In this document: piece after piece, positions 19,272 through 30,400 of the stretch
Numbering within the stretch: position 1 is the stretch's first letter
Layout: every line of letters starts with the position of its first letter
Assembly (NCBI RefSeq): GCF_000027005.1
Contig: NC_012963.1
Coordinates: 310,001 to 374,000 of the forward strand
Source of the DNA: Komagataella phaffii GS115
Lineage: Eukaryota > Ascomycota > Pichiomycetes > Pichiales > Pichiaceae
DNA length: 64,000 nucleotides
Reading direction: 5' to 3'
Program-made: the position numbers and the translations under genes
Notes under the pieces: generated by a model
Seen by the model: the letters and a program-made list of their open reading frames with translations, nothing else
Told to the model about the DNA's origin: nothing
Database searches by the model: none

Positions 19272-20336
19272 TCACAATTCGTCTCTAATTTGTTGCGGGT
19301 AAATGATATGGTACTTGATAAAGAGATCACCATGTTCGTCATAGTGGTCATGTAATGGCATCCCTCTACCCTTGATGGTGTCTACTTGGCCGTCAACTAC
19401 CACCTCTCCTTTCTTCTTGGAAAGAGTAATCGTGTTCTCTATTTTATCCAAAAACGCAATTTGTCTCTCCCAGCCACCATGCAATGCCTCTTTCAGCGTT
19501 AATGCTTCGTCTCTGTACAGGTTGTTTCCTATTCTTCTATACCCCATGTTGCCTTCGGCTTTCTCCTTGAACATGATTTGTAGATCACCTGCAATCCAGT
19601 CTGGAGACTGGTCTCCCTGACCTTCCAGGATCTCAACATGGTTCCTACTAGTTCCCGCCCCCAAATGCACATTGTGAATTCTGGGTCCTCTAACTACACG
19701 GTTTCCTTGGCATTTCTTACACTTGTGAGTGATCAGATTTCCTGTTCCTGAACATTTTGGGCAAATTGTTTCAAACCTCTGTTGCATGCCACCACCAAAC
19801 TGTCTCGTTTGAACAACACGCCCGTGCCCTTTGCAAGTGTCACATTGATGAACTTTCCCGTCTTGTGAACCTGATCCAGAACAAGTTTCACAGATATTCT
19901 GCATTTCGATTCTAAAGTCGTTACTAGCACCATTGTAAAAGTCTTGTAGACTGAATTCTAAATGTAACAAGGAACTCTTACCCTTTGGTTTGCCTCTGTG
20001 TTGCTGTCCACCTCCTCCGAAGAACTGTTGAAACATGTCAAATGGATCATGGAATTGTTCCTGTCTTGAGTCCAGTCCTTCTGCTCCAAATCTGTCATAC
20101 CTTTGACGCTTCTCGGGATCACCAAGCACATCATAAGCTTCTCCAACTTGAATGAACTTTTGAGCGGCTTCATCATCACCCGGGTTCTTATCTGGATGAA
20201 ACTTCTTACTCAACGATCTGTAGGCCTTCTTGATATCTTTTTCATCCGCATTTTTAGCTACTCCAAGAACTTTATAATAATCTGTCTCGGCAAACACCGT
20301 GGCAAAAACTAAAAGAAGTACCAGCCATATCTTCAT
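19272..20336 (-). CDS. SCJ1: ER-lumenal DnaJ co-chaperone Scj1
   Basis: 354 residues from the ATG at 20336; reading to 20393 needs a TTG start and would bury the signal peptide. A cleavable signal ([16 protein letters not shown]) leads straight into the J domain (YYKVLGV..., HPDK motif). Then come a short G/F segment (FGGGGQQ), a zinc domain with four CxxC repeats ([32 protein letters not shown]; the last is degenerate) and the C-terminal substrate-binding domain. This is a type I Hsp40 that stimulates BiP/Kar2 in the ER lumen in folding and degradation of glycoproteins. The C-terminus is RDEL, an ER-retrieval-like variant of HDEL/KDEL, which supports lumenal retention. Confidence 0.93.
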   Translation of the reverse strand: MKIWLVLLLVFATVFAETDYYKVLGVAKNADEKDIKKAYRSLSKKFHPDKNPGDDEAAQKFIQVGEAYDVLGDPEKRQRYDRFGAEGLDSRQEQFHDPFDMFQQFFGGGGQQHRGKPKGKSSLLHLEFSLQDFYNGASNDFRIEMQNICETCSGSGSQDGKVHQCDTCKGHGRVVQTRQFGGGMQQRFETICPKCSGTGNLITHKCKKCQGNRVVRGPRIHNVHLGAGTSRNHVEILEGQGDQSPDWIAGDLQIMFKEKAEGNMGYRRIGNNLYRDEALTLKEALHGGWERQIAFLDKIENTITLSKKKGEVVVDGQVDTIKGRGMPLHDHYDEHGDLFIKYHIIYPQQIRDEL

Positions 20337-20635
20337 TGTACACGTAGCAGGTTGTAGTAGAGGAGAAAGAACCCTAGCGCGATGATTTTTCAAGATTTGC
20401 TGGGGTCTACTATGTACATATGAATACGTGAATAATACATCAAAAAACTTGATGAAGTGTGTAGTAAGAAAATTCTGGTGAGCTTATATGGCAGTAGTTA
20501 CTGGTCAAAGTATTTGCAAGGTTTACTCGGGTGGACAATGGGTTGTCCAGGTTGGTCCACTATTTCCTTATATCTGCCATCCAACATCTCGAAGCTTATC
20601 TGAAAAGTTCCTCCAAAAGCTCTTCACCTTAGGAT

Positions 20636-21979
20636 ATGCAAGAAATATTCACTATAGGTCTATCCAATCACGCTAATCATGTTGTGACTCATTTTTTCAA
20701 CGAGCAAGAATCACACTTTGATTATACGGGCATTGGGAAAAGTGATTTGGAGCCAGAGGTTTTTTTCAGAGAGGTCAAGACTGGGAATTATGTCTCTCTT
20801 ACCCCAAGGGCATTGCTATGGGATCTTCATGGAGGAATTGGAAAGCTTCCTGGATCGCAAAGAGTTTCTGCTGAATCACCTGCTGATCCCGATTTTTCTT
20901 TGGACTCTGATTTTAAAGTCGAAAAAATTGTTCAGCCACCAATACCAGAAAGTAACTACCAAAAAACCTTGGATGAGAACAAGCCTGTATTCAGCGTCGA
21001 CGACACAAAGTTTTGGAGCTCATACTCTACAATGATATTTGATGAAACAAGAATAAAATGTTTGGAAAAATGGGAAAATGATTCAGGTAATGGGCATTTA
21101 AGATCTGCCGAATCTGTCAAGTTTGATGATTTTACAGTAGGAGCAGATGTTTGGAAAGACGAAGGTCAAAGCTTTATTGATAATTCTTTCAGGAAAGAAC
21201 TTGAACAAAGTGATTTATTGGATGGAATTAACCTTATAGTAGACATAGACTCTGCTTGGGCTGGTTTTGGTTCCCAGATGTTGCAGGATATAAGAGAAGA
21301 GTTGCCTAAAAAGACTATCCTAGGGTATGGTTTGTTCCAAAAGGAGGTTAACTTAAAGAGAACGATTTCTAGGATACATGGCTTTCTCGGTATGGTTGAC
21401 AACTGCTCTCTGGTGGTACCACTCTTTCAAACTAGTGAGTCTCTATATGAATCAAGTGCTGTGGAATCGGTGGTTGTCAGTAGTATCAATGGGTTGTTCA
21501 ATTCAAAAGCTCAAGACCAGGTCTCAATGACTCAATTTGTGGATTCAATTAGGCTGAATAGTAACAGAAACATTATAGGAGATGTTTTTTGGGATGACAA
21601 GCTTCTTTCAGGCCCACTCTGTCCAGGCAAGATTAACAATCGTAACCAGTATGTTTACAGTAGAAGTGTTATCCACAGAGGTAAAGGTCCTACAAACAAA
21701 TTCTACAGCAATTTCGATTATCTTAAAAGCCAAGGAACTTCTTCACGGGGAATGAACCAGTATAACGTATCCCCATTGGGTCAACCGCAGACGTTTCCGC
21801 AGATTGTCGATAACGATGTGTACGTCAAACTGGACATTAATACCAAACCTCGTCAGGATCTCTTAAATATGAAAGATATCGTGAAACGATACGTCAGCTA
21901 CGACGAACGAGAGGAGCTTGTTGACCATCTTCTCTCATTGGCTGAAGAATACGAGTATGGGTTTATTGATGAAGACTGA
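20636..21979 (+). CDS. DML1: Dml1/Misato family protein
   Basis: 447 residues. The N-terminal block (MQEIFTIGLSNHANHVVTHF, then FRE...YTPRALLWDL-like residues) is the misato segment of the Dml1 family. The family has a tubulin/FtsZ-like fold and acts in inheritance and shape of mitochondria and mtDNA. The middle carries the tubulin-like part, and the C-terminus (VSYDEREELVDHLLSLAEEYEYG) is typical. Length is near that of S. cerevisiae Dml1 (475 aa). The ATG at 20636 is supported because the family start is MxE(I/V)xT. The gene is divergent from SCJ1, with about 300 bp between starts. Confidence 0.88.
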   Translation: MQEIFTIGLSNHANHVVTHFFNEQESHFDYTGIGKSDLEPEVFFREVKTGNYVSLTPRALLWDLHGGIGKLPGSQRVSAESPADPDFSLDSDFKVEKIVQPPIPESNYQKTLDENKPVFSVDDTKFWSSYSTMIFDETRIKCLEKWENDSGNGHLRSAESVKFDDFTVGADVWKDEGQSFIDNSFRKELEQSDLLDGINLIVDIDSAWAGFGSQMLQDIREELPKKTILGYGLFQKEVNLKRTISRIHGFLGMVDNCSLVVPLFQTSESLYESSAVESVVVSSINGLFNSKAQDQVSMTQFVDSIRLNSNRNIIGDVFWDDKLLSGPLCPGKINNRNQYVYSRSVIHRGKGPTNKFYSNFDYLKSQGTSSRGMNQYNVSPLGQPQTFPQIVDNDVYVKLDINTKPRQDLLNMKDIVKRYVSYDEREELVDHLLSLAEEYEYGFIDED

Positions 21980-22102
21980 ATTATCTCAGGTGTGTGCCAT
22001 ATTCTAGTCTTCTTCGCATTCAACCTCCTCTCTCTATTTGTGCGCCCATTGGAACATTGCATATTAAAAACTTACTCAGCTTATCCTTTCAAATTTACGG
22101 CT

Positions 22103-22474
22103 ATGCGATCTATTCCGCCTCCGAGACAATCCAGGTTGAGGACCATTAGACGCCTTTTCCATGTAATAGTTGCTTCCATATTGAAGGGGCATATTACAGA
22201 TCCAAGTGTATTTCGAAGGAGTCGTAGGCTGAGATATAAAAATACTATATCCAAGATTCGTCAGTCCCGTCTCTCGGGAAAGGCAACTAGTAGACAAAAG
22301 TTGCGGAGTAGGCTTGCTAAGAAGGTGGTAAATAGTACTACGGATGTCCTTATAGCTGATACCATTGATGAGAATAAAACTCTATCTAAACCCACAAGAA
22401 ACGTTTTGAGACGAATGATTTGGCGAATGAAAAAGACCAATCAGGGAAGAGTTAACGTAGTAGTTAGGATATAG
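22103..22474 (+). CDS. Possible small, very basic protein
   Basis: 123 residues from the ATG at 22103; the frame is open upstream to 21992 without an ATG. Not recognised. It has about 33 Arg/Lys against 5 Asp/Glu, with the string RQSRL present twice and no acidic stretch. It could be a mitochondrial or nucleic-acid-binding protein, or a chance frame in the 3' region of DML1. It starts 123 bp after the DML1 stop on the same strand. Only its length and odd composition support it. Confidence 0.3.
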   Translation: MRSIPPPRQSRLRTIRRLFHVIVASILKGHITDPSVFRRSRRLRYKNTISKIRQSRLSGKATSRQKLRSRLAKKVVNSTTDVLIADTIDENKTLSKPTRNVLRRMIWRMKKTNQGRVNVVVRI

Positions 22475-22777
22475 AGACTGGATATTTAAATGAACTATCA
22501 ATTAGAATTGAATGAATCTTGGAAGGAGGTAGCAGGACCTTGGAACTTGAGCAACCAAATCGGAAGAACAAATCTCAATAACATTCACAATTTCTACTAT
22601 ATAAATAGACCATCCAATGGTTTCACACCGAATTGCCTTTGCCACTCTATGATTTTTGATTATGATGTTTTGGAACCTTCATGTTTGTCTTCCAAAAATA
22701 ATCAATCCATATACTAATGTCAGTACCTCACTTTTTATCAAAAGTGCGATCTCCCGATCTCTCTTTCCTCTGCACCC

Positions 22778-23800
22778 ATGAAGGCCTTCTCCAAGAAATA
22801 TAAGGCAGAATGGGCTCTCTTTTCTAGGTTTCTGCGTGAAACTAATCCAAAGAACACTCCACCCGAATTTGTTATACGAGACTTCAAGGCATCTGTTAAA
22901 AACAAACATTCGTTATCGACGAGACAAAGACATCGCATCAATGATATGTGTAGCCATCTCCAAAAAAGCCCCCAACTCTTCAAGAATCTAACTCTGCAGA
23001 ACACTAAACTTGGCGAAATTATAAATAAAACTGCGTGCAAACGTCAGCAGACTCCCTCTGGTGACTCGGGGGCTTATCGCATATTGTTAGATAGATACAA
23101 CCAATCCATTGATCCAGTCGTTACCAGGGAAATTAATAACGAGCAGGCCGAATTACTGATGAGACCTCGTGATGATGCTGTACCTACAATGAAGAAAGAC
23201 ACTACGAAGCTTCCAGATGAAAAATCGTGTGTAACTACTGAAGAGATCGATGCTCTAAAAGTCTTCCTGATAAACGCCAAGAAGTCGAGAGATTTACAGA
23301 GAGAATCGATGTTTAATGCTAAAAAGATCTATGAATGGACTCAAAACAACAAACAGAATCGAACTTTTGAAACTAAAACCTTCTTTACTCCTGTATGTGT
23401 TCCGAAAACCCTGGTAGATTCTAAGGTGGTGGTGTCTAATGATTTCCTGTTCCCAATTGCAAACTCACATTCAGAAAAGGAGTACATGATCATGTATAGA
23501 GATGGTTCAACATCAAAGTCAAGTGTAAACCCACTGGGTCCAAAGTATATTCCTCGTGATATGTTTACTATCTTGAGTCAATTAAGCGATCCGGAGGTCT
23601 ATTCCAAGAAAATTGCCAAACTGCATAAGCAGAACTGGCATTTAATTGGAGGGGGTCTCCAGGAGGATCAATTACTGGTTTTTGAGAGAGAAAGTGACCG
23701 CAAATCGAAAACTTTTAAACTCGGTAGAAACCTATTAGGTGGTATGGCTGCTGTATTTGTCCTTATAGTGCTGTATCCCATGCCCTTAACAAAATTATAA
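22778..23800 (+). CDS. Unrecognised protein with C-terminal membrane anchor
   Basis: 340 residues from the ATG at 22778. Not recognised. The N-terminal two thirds are basic and hydrophilic with predicted helices. A globular segment near 215-300 (NDFLFPIANSHSEKEY, then PKYIPRDMFTILSQL) follows. One hydrophobic span lies at the very end (GGMAAVFVLIVLYPMPL), giving a tail-anchor-like topology. The stretch after the span is only a few residues and ends in Lys-Leu. A mitochondrial outer-membrane or ER location would fit. It is convergent with TMA16, with 4 bp between the stop codons. Length and sustained composition support a real gene. Confidence 0.75.
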   Translation: MKAFSKKYKAEWALFSRFLRETNPKNTPPEFVIRDFKASVKNKHSLSTRQRHRINDMCSHLQKSPQLFKNLTLQNTKLGEIINKTACKRQQTPSGDSGAYRILLDRYNQSIDPVVTREINNEQAELLMRPRDDAVPTMKKDTTKLPDEKSCVTTEEIDALKVFLINAKKSRDLQRESMFNAKKIYEWTQNNKQNRTFETKTFFTPVCVPKTLVDSKVVVSNDFLFPIANSHSEKEYMIMYRDGSTSKSSVNPLGPKYIPRDMFTILSQLSDPEVYSKKIAKLHKQNWHLIGGGLQEDQLLVFERESDRKSKTFKLGRNLLGGMAAVFVLIVLYPMPLTKL

Positions 23801-23804
23801 CATT

Positions 23805-24314
23805 TTACTGTGATTTTTCACTTACTGAAACGAACTTGAGAGAAGTGACTCCTCCAAAGCTCCCCTCCCAGGCCCTTAAACGCTGGACGTTTTCCTCGTT
23901 GGTCAGGTCTGGCACGCTCCATCCAGCTGAATAGAATCCACATTCCTGTTCCCTTCTAGCTTCCAGCAGCATTTGCTTATTACTGGCTGGTCTCCCAGGT
24001 CTTCTTGAATCTTTGAGGTCCTGCAATTCCTGATCGTCCCGAGCTATGAATGTCTCAATGAAAGCTTTCATGTCGTCTATGGTGAATATTTTTGTGTCTA
24101 ATCGGCTCGTCTCCAGTATAGAATCCTGGAAGAATGCAACTATCAGAAGGTCATTTTGTTTCTGCTCTGATCTCAGTTCTTTTTTGGCTGCAATTTTTTT
24201 CTCTCTTAGGGATGCCCTCGTCAGCTGTTTGAACTTTCTACCCTTTGGATGAATAGCACTTTTTGACTTTGAAATATTTTTGGTTACTTTCCTTAGACTC
24301 TTTCCTATGGGCAT
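23805..24314 (-). CDS. TMA16: Translation-machinery-associated protein 16
   Basis: 169 residues from the ATG at 24314; reading to 24359 would need a TTG. The start MPIGKSLRKVTKN and the block IHPKGRKFKQLTRASLR are the family signature. Further matches are the RRPGRPAS motif near 120-130 and the C-terminal VPDLTN...LR.W.G block. Tma16 binds late pre-60S ribosomal particles in the nucleus. Length equals the usual 170-180 aa. The gene is divergent from CAF20, whose product also concerns translation. Confidence 0.9.
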   Translation of the reverse strand: MPIGKSLRKVTKNISKSKSAIHPKGRKFKQLTRASLREKKIAAKKELRSEQKQNDLLIVAFFQDSILETSRLDTKIFTIDDMKAFIETFIARDDQELQDLKDSRRPGRPASNKQMLLEARREQECGFYSAGWSVPDLTNEENVQRLRAWEGSFGGVTSLKFVSVSEKSQ

Positions 24315-24504
24315 TTCTTTATTACTGCTGGGAGTGAGGCTAGATAGGGATCTTTCCAAAAAGAAAAAAGTAAAAATATTTAATCTAAAGATCTAGTGAG
24401 GAAACCTAGTTTTAGTCGTGTGCCATCCATTTCATCCCTATCGAAGAAAAAAACTCAAGAAAAGCCCATCATTCCAACAGTACAAAGTGGAGATATCCTT
24501 TACC

Positions 24505-24930
24505 ATGGTCAAATACACAGAAGAACAATTATTAGAATTACAAAGTCATGCAGTGGTCTCAAAGAAAGATGCTTTGGAAGCATTCAATGCTCTTGTCGAA
24601 GAAGTAAAGACGCAAGTTCCAGATGACCAGTTCCTTAATGGCCGTAGACGTTCTTCAGTGCTTGGCACGAGACCTGTGTTCAGAAAGAAGAAGGCAGATC
24701 CTCCAAAGGTGGACGAGGATGGATTCATCATTTCTAGTGGCAAATCTACTCGCAAATCCGTCAGTGCAAGCGATGATGTTGAAATTCAGCAATTCAGAGA
24801 GCTCAACTTGAAAGTCAAGTCAAGTAAGATTTCTTCGAATCCTGCAGACTCTTCTACCCTTGTAGATCAGCCCAAGGTTGCCTTTAACGCATTTGACGCT
24901 CTTATGGACAGTGATGGTGATAGCGAATAG
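24505..24930 (+). CDS. CAF20: eIF4E-binding protein Caf20 (p20)
   Basis: 141 residues from the ATG at 24505; an upstream open stretch to 24418 has no ATG. The N-terminus MVKYTEEQLLEL holds the eIF4E-binding motif Y-x4-L-phi (Y4, L9, L10). The conserved GRRRSS block, the DEDGF block and the C-terminal FNAFDAL followed by an acidic end all match yeast Caf20. Caf20 competes with eIF4G for the cap-binding protein eIF4E and so represses translation of a subset of mRNAs. Length is slightly shorter than S. cerevisiae Caf20 (161 aa). Confidence 0.88.
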   Translation: MVKYTEEQLLELQSHAVVSKKDALEAFNALVEEVKTQVPDDQFLNGRRRSSVLGTRPVFRKKKADPPKVDEDGFIISSGKSTRKSVSASDDVEIQQFRELNLKVKSSKISSNPADSSTLVDQPKVAFNAFDALMDSDGDSE

Positions 24931-25027
24931 AGAGAGATACGTGGTAATATGAGTACAGTTGAAATGAGACGACAAAGTGGAGAGAAATACTTATATAATG
25001 AGTAAAAGTACATATATGACGGACTAT

Positions 25028-27223
25028 TTATGGAGTTATATTTATCTGATGGTATTTTTCATCTGCTGAATCAACAGCAAGTTGGTGTACCAAATCTTGA
25101 AGTGAAATAAGGTCGTTATCGTTCTCCAAAAGTGACGGTGTAACAAGTTTACTGGTTACCGACGAAACAGTGGGATCTTGACCACTCACAGCCCTTTTCA
25201 AATCTGATATCTGAGGTGGACGTCGTATTTCCAGACTAAAAGTTCTTGGATTGAAACTTTTCACATCCATGATGTTGATTGTAGAGTTGTTAGAGGAATG
25301 TGGGCTTGATCTTGTGTAATATGGGGATGACAACGAGCGGGTAGAACGATTCATCATCATCATGTTTTTCAGCACATGATTTCCATTTGAGACTCTGAAC
25401 ATTTCTTCATCCACCGACGGAATATCGGACACAAAATTGGATTGGATCACTTTGACAAAATCTTGCTTCTCTATGTCTCTTGGACTGAAGTTTGAGTTCT
25501 TTGTTCCATTAGGCAAGCTCAAGTCCAATGCGGAAATATTTTGGTTTTCATTGAGTGCTTTGCTGATATGGCCTGAGACAATATCCTCAAACTCGGGGTC
25601 ATCTAAATAGGTCGCTGCATAATGTAAGAACAATAGTGAGGACTCGCCTTCAGGTCGTTCCAAGACAAACGGAGCACCATTTTTCACTGCATTGACTCCA
25701 AATATCTTTAACAACAAGGGAATAATCTGTGATAATAGTTTACTAGACTCTTCATTAGGAACAATTTTGTCTAGCATGTAAAAACATAATGAAAGTGGAT
25801 TGGTCGTTCGCGTTAGATATTCGTTATAGTTGGGTACTGCCATAGAATACTCAGAGTTCTCACTGTATAAAGATTGTAGGAACGTAATGAAGAGCTTCAG
25901 AAATGGTAATTGCACCTGCAATCGTTCGTCTTCGTTAAGAGAACTTCCTTTGAGAGCAAGGATGGAAAACAGTATAGACCAACTATCAATATTTCCGTAT
26001 TTGAATTTCATATCTTTGGGGTTTTCCTTTGATGTTTGATAGATCATTTCAATGTTCCTGGCATAAACTGGAGCAAATAGAACAATGTTGTTATAATTTT
26101 CTTTCAACTTTACAGAAATCTCTTTAACCATATCCGGAACTTGAGATCTGTAATAATGATGAAGAGCCAGACTGGATATGCATTTGACGTAATTTTCTGT
26201 CAAGTTCAATTTGGATTTTAAACAATTCGCTTGCAGCGTAAGGAACTGTCTTAAAACGTCGATTACGGACAATCCAACTAAACTGACAGATGAAGACAGC
26301 AGATTGCTTATTTTCTCGGTGAGAACGGCTTCATTCTTATGGTCCAATATGGACATTAGGCTACTCAAAACAATAAACCTTAATTGAACTGGAGTCCAAG
26401 AAGTCAACATTTCCAAAAGGGCATTGGACCATGGACCCTGAATACTCGGTTTTGATCTGAGAATAAATTCTGCTACTGACTTTGTAGATTGCGTAAGAAA
26501 TGTAGTTGATGTAGTATTAAAATGTGCTTTGAGAGACTTTAACACAACTTCTTCCACGTTATCTGTATTAATTTCGTGCGACACGTTAGTTTTGGTTCTG
26601 TTCAAAAGCTGATGTTCATTCAACGACAATTTACTCAGAATCAAGTTCATTGACTTGGCAATAATCCTTTTGTCCAGACTCGGAAAGTTACCATAGCACT
26701 TGGCGATAATCTCACAGGTTTTCAAGGAAAGAATTAACCAATCCGAAGATTCTGTATGTGACTTAGTCGCCAACTCCTGCTGCTCGATGTAGTAGTTGCA
26801 AAGCTTATTGAACCTGTCGATTATTTTTTTCTCTCCGGTGAAGGACTTGACAGTCACATTCTCACAAAAGCTCTTGAATAAAATGAAACTGTGCTCTTGA
26901 ACTGTCAAATCATGCAGTGTTGACACGTTAGTGAGGATGTTAATGACATTATCTGCAAAGACACTCAAGTTGTCAGAACATCGGATAACCAGCTGATTGA
27001 GGATATCCAAAGTTACCAAAACATTGCCGATTCGACTATGTCCAACGTCCTTGACGGTTTTCTTTTCCAAGAAGCCGCCAACTTTTTCTAGCTTCGTCCG
27101 GCGGGTGGTAGCGTAGTAGAGCAGGTGGCTAAGTTCAGCATTGTTAGGCTTTTTTTCGGTGCTCTTCCCTCCCGGATAGCATTGTAGGATAAACCGCTGA
27201 TGCTTAGGTTTTAGTTTCAGCAT
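25028..27223 (-). CDS. EFR3: Efr3, plasma-membrane scaffold of the PI 4-kinase Stt4
   Basis: 731 residues from the ATG at 27223; reading up to 27307 needs a TTG. The N-terminus (MLKLKPKHQRFILQCYPGG, then NAELSHLLYYATTRRTKLEKV) is the family signature. The rest is helical, HEAT-like repeats, with a Ser/Asn-rich disordered C-terminal part around 620-690. Efr3 sits at the cytosolic face of the plasma membrane, through a basic patch or acylation near the N-terminus, and recruits Ypp1 and Stt4 to make PI4P. The cysteine in the QCYPGG motif is a possible acylation site. The gene is convergent with CAF20 and followed upstream by IML1 on the same strand. Confidence 0.9.
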   Translation of the reverse strand: MLKLKPKHQRFILQCYPGGKSTEKKPNNAELSHLLYYATTRRTKLEKVGGFLEKKTVKDVGHSRIGNVLVTLDILNQLVIRCSDNLSVFADNVINILTNVSTLHDLTVQEHSFILFKSFCENVTVKSFTGEKKIIDRFNKLCNYYIEQQELATKSHTESSDWLILSLKTCEIIAKCYGNFPSLDKRIIAKSMNLILSKLSLNEHQLLNRTKTNVSHEINTDNVEEVVLKSLKAHFNTTSTTFLTQSTKSVAEFILRSKPSIQGPWSNALLEMLTSWTPVQLRFIVLSSLMSILDHKNEAVLTEKISNLLSSSVSLVGLSVIDVLRQFLTLQANCLKSKLNLTENYVKCISSLALHHYYRSQVPDMVKEISVKLKENYNNIVLFAPVYARNIEMIYQTSKENPKDMKFKYGNIDSWSILFSILALKGSSLNEDERLQVQLPFLKLFITFLQSLYSENSEYSMAVPNYNEYLTRTTNPLSLCFYMLDKIVPNEESSKLLSQIIPLLLKIFGVNAVKNGAPFVLERPEGESSLLFLHYAATYLDDPEFEDIVSGHISKALNENQNISALDLSLPNGTKNSNFSPRDIEKQDFVKVIQSNFVSDIPSVDEEMFRVSNGNHVLKNMMMMNRSTRSLSSPYYTRSSPHSSNNSTINIMDVKSFNPRTFSLEIRRPPQISDLKRAVSGQDPTVSSVTSKLVTPSLLENDNDLISLQDLVHQLAVDSADEKYHQINITP

Positions 27224-27443
27224 TCGGTGGAATTGACTTCGGCTTCCGGAAACAGGCTCGTGAGTTCGTGGAAAGAAGTTCTGAAATTGAGGTTGGATTT
27301 TTGGCAACGACCCATCGAATAGCGAATTGCCCTTGCAGACGTTTAACTATTTGCCCTTAGTAAAATAAGGTTAAGATGGCTTGACAGCCAAGGTAATATG
27401 GTTACTTTGTATACAATCACTATGAAATGTTTCTAATCGACTC

Positions 27444-30400
27444 TCAGCTGCCAAATATGGCTTGGTCAATGTCACGGCTTTTTTCCCACTTTACTCTAGC
27501 CTCGTTGAATAGTTTTCGCAACTTTTCTGCATCCCCACATGTGGATTGAAATTCCAGCATAACCCTTTGACTGTCCAAATATGTTCCATAATTCGATTGT
27601 TGCTGGTAGATATTATTGTTGCTGATGTCCATATTCACTCTAGCAACATGTGTGTTGTTCGGAGCTAGAAACAGATCTCCGTTATCTCTAATCTCTGCAA
27701 TATAAGCTCCAGTTTTATGGATGAACTGGGCAAACTTGAATTCTGGCGTTCCCCATGAGTATGCAACATTTATCTCCACTTTGGTAAAGAAAATAGTTGT
27801 ACGATTGTCCAGCATAAAGCCCGATTTGTCTAATAAATAAAGATGGTAGAAAAATTTGTTTTCGTCTAAGGGATTGTTGTCCTCTGGAGTAAACTCCTTT
27901 TCGTTCCATGGATTTAAAGCCAGTCTAATCGTGACGAATGAATGGAATGGATTTTTTTCAGGCATGCTGCAAAGCTCAGCCCATGGGGTTTCCACAAACT
28001 TCAACCCATATCGTTCGCACAACCTTGTCCAACTGTTTACTGTATCTTCAATCAACTTCGTTGTTGTATTCAGCCACTCAAGACGGATATGGAAACAATG
28101 CTCTGGATTGTGCACTCTATCGTAGTGGACTTTGACCAACTCCCTACGATATGATTTCTTCTGTTGATCAACGTCGTAAATGACGAATCGACTCAACATA
28201 AACCGCTTTGGTGCTCCATCAGTAGTTTTACTGGTGACCTTCTTCAATGGTGAATCGGTGATCGTACCAGATCGTTCCCTAGTTGTTTGGGGAGACAACA
28301 TGGGAGATTTTAACTTGGAACTATCAGTTATCGAATTTGAGCGGGATTCTCTGGTTTTAATACTAGTATTTCCTGGTTCAACCTTCTCCACGTATTCACT
28401 GTTCAGACGATAAAAATAGTGACCATCAAGAAAACTATGACGCTTCTCGACGTGACTGAACAGTCCGTTGTTCATTAGCTTATTCCCATATCGTTCGGCT
28501 TCTTCACGAGAGTCGATGTCATTGAAATTCTCAATCATCCAACTAACCAATTCCAAACCAACAAAACAATGACGGTGAATTCGGAAATGCCATTTTCTAT
28601 CAGCTAAAACAATTCCGTCCTTCGACTGCAAATAATGTGCTAATTGCTTCATTGAAATGTTAGTGTTAAGCCCTAAACTTTCAACGAGCATAGTGTTTTT
28701 ATGTGGTTTATCTGGATCGTAGACTTCGGATTGCTTGCTCAAAAATGTGAACAGATCGCCAGTGTAAAAGTTGATCTCTGGGAGAATTTCTTCTTTCTTA
28801 GCTTGTTTAGTTTTATCCTGTTCTGCAACATGTCTTCCCTTGTGTATTGTAGCAATCAGTTTGCGAAGACCTTCTAATCTCAGTTCTTCCGGGCTCAATT
28901 TTTCTTTATTTTCATTCAGCTTAAAAGCATAAGATTTCTCCGGAATATCGGCTGGAAGTATTACAAATTTCATTTTATGATAGTACTTTTGATCTTCATC
29001 CACAGACTCATAGTAGCCAGCCAAAATTTGATCCAATTGGTTCCAATTATAGGATTTGATCTCATTCTTGAAGCAATCAACTACTGATGGTCGATAAAGA
29101 TCATCGTATCTGGTTCTTATGTTGCTGAAGTAAGATCCAACGTCTTCTGCTTTAACATTGATGCTTTTATTGGATCGGCGATACAATTGCACATTTGCCT
29201 TTCCGTGATAATCACAACTGATTCTGTGGATTTCATCCTCCAGTATCATGTATATTCTGGACCCGTGATAGCTATGTTTATCCAGATACTTGATCAACAA
29301 ATTCGGATCTCCTCCAGGTTTCCTTCGTGACTCAACAGTATCTACCTTCTCCCCAGTGCAGATTTGGAATCCGAGAACCAGTCTCAGATATATCATCTCT
29401 CTGATTAGATCTCCAGTGTTTATTTTTGTATCATTGTTATTAAGGATAACATCATAAATCTGGAAAGTGAAATTAGACTCAAAGTCAGAAAGCCTAGGAA
29501 AAACCTGTGTCGTGAGAGGGAGAGAAGCAGGGGTTGATAATGAGGACCACTTGACAGCCCTTCTCTTAACCTTTGATGGAAAAACGTGTTGCCATCTTCC
29601 ATAACCAATCATCTTTAAGAGTTCTGAGGTTAAAGCTTTGCTGGGATTCTGAACAGTTGTCCAGTAAGGACTCAACTTATCATCTCTTTGGGAGTTAACA
29701 TCCTCTGGTACACTGACCGAACTATTAGTTCTAGTTAACGATGGTGGGGATTGAGTTGTACTTTCAACTTTCTTGACTACCTTTTCTAACCTCCTCGGAG
29801 GTTGTATACTTTTTGATTTTATTGTATCTTCCTTCATAGTAAACATTGATACTGGCCTGACGGTCTGCGTTTTGGGCTCTTCTTTATCAAATTCTGCACT
29901 TTTTACTCGAACCAAAGAGGCCGGAAGTGAAGATATTCTTTCCCTAATAAAGTTGCCGATCCCTGACTTTGAATCGTCATTGATAAAGTTTAGCAGAGAT
30001 GACCTTGCTGAGATGCCTAATCTGCTGTTTGTAGTACCTAAAGCTTTCACATCAATCGTTGATGGCTGACACTCTTTCGTCTGATTAATTTTGAACGTCT
30101 CAGTGCTTGGTGAGTTCTTTTTGGGAACTTGCAATACTTCAGGGCTTAGATGAAGTGGTATTTTCTTTACTTCTGTAGTGTGAGGAGAGGCTGGTTTAAA
30201 GACATCTTCGTCATATTTATCTATGACTTCATTGATAGACTTACTATTCGGGTTAATTCGTAGGTTCGGAAGATTAATGGTTTTTAATTCATTTTCCACT
30301 ACTCCCATCATTTGAATTTCATATATTTTGCATCTTGGCATCCATTGGCTAATATACTGTGAAGAATCATTCCAGAAACTTACATCCAACCAGGTCGGTA

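Noticed and set aside
22490..22717. 75-codon frame between the basic frame and the membrane-anchored gene
   Set aside because: Short, AT-rich, Asn-rich composition with no domain; likely chance.
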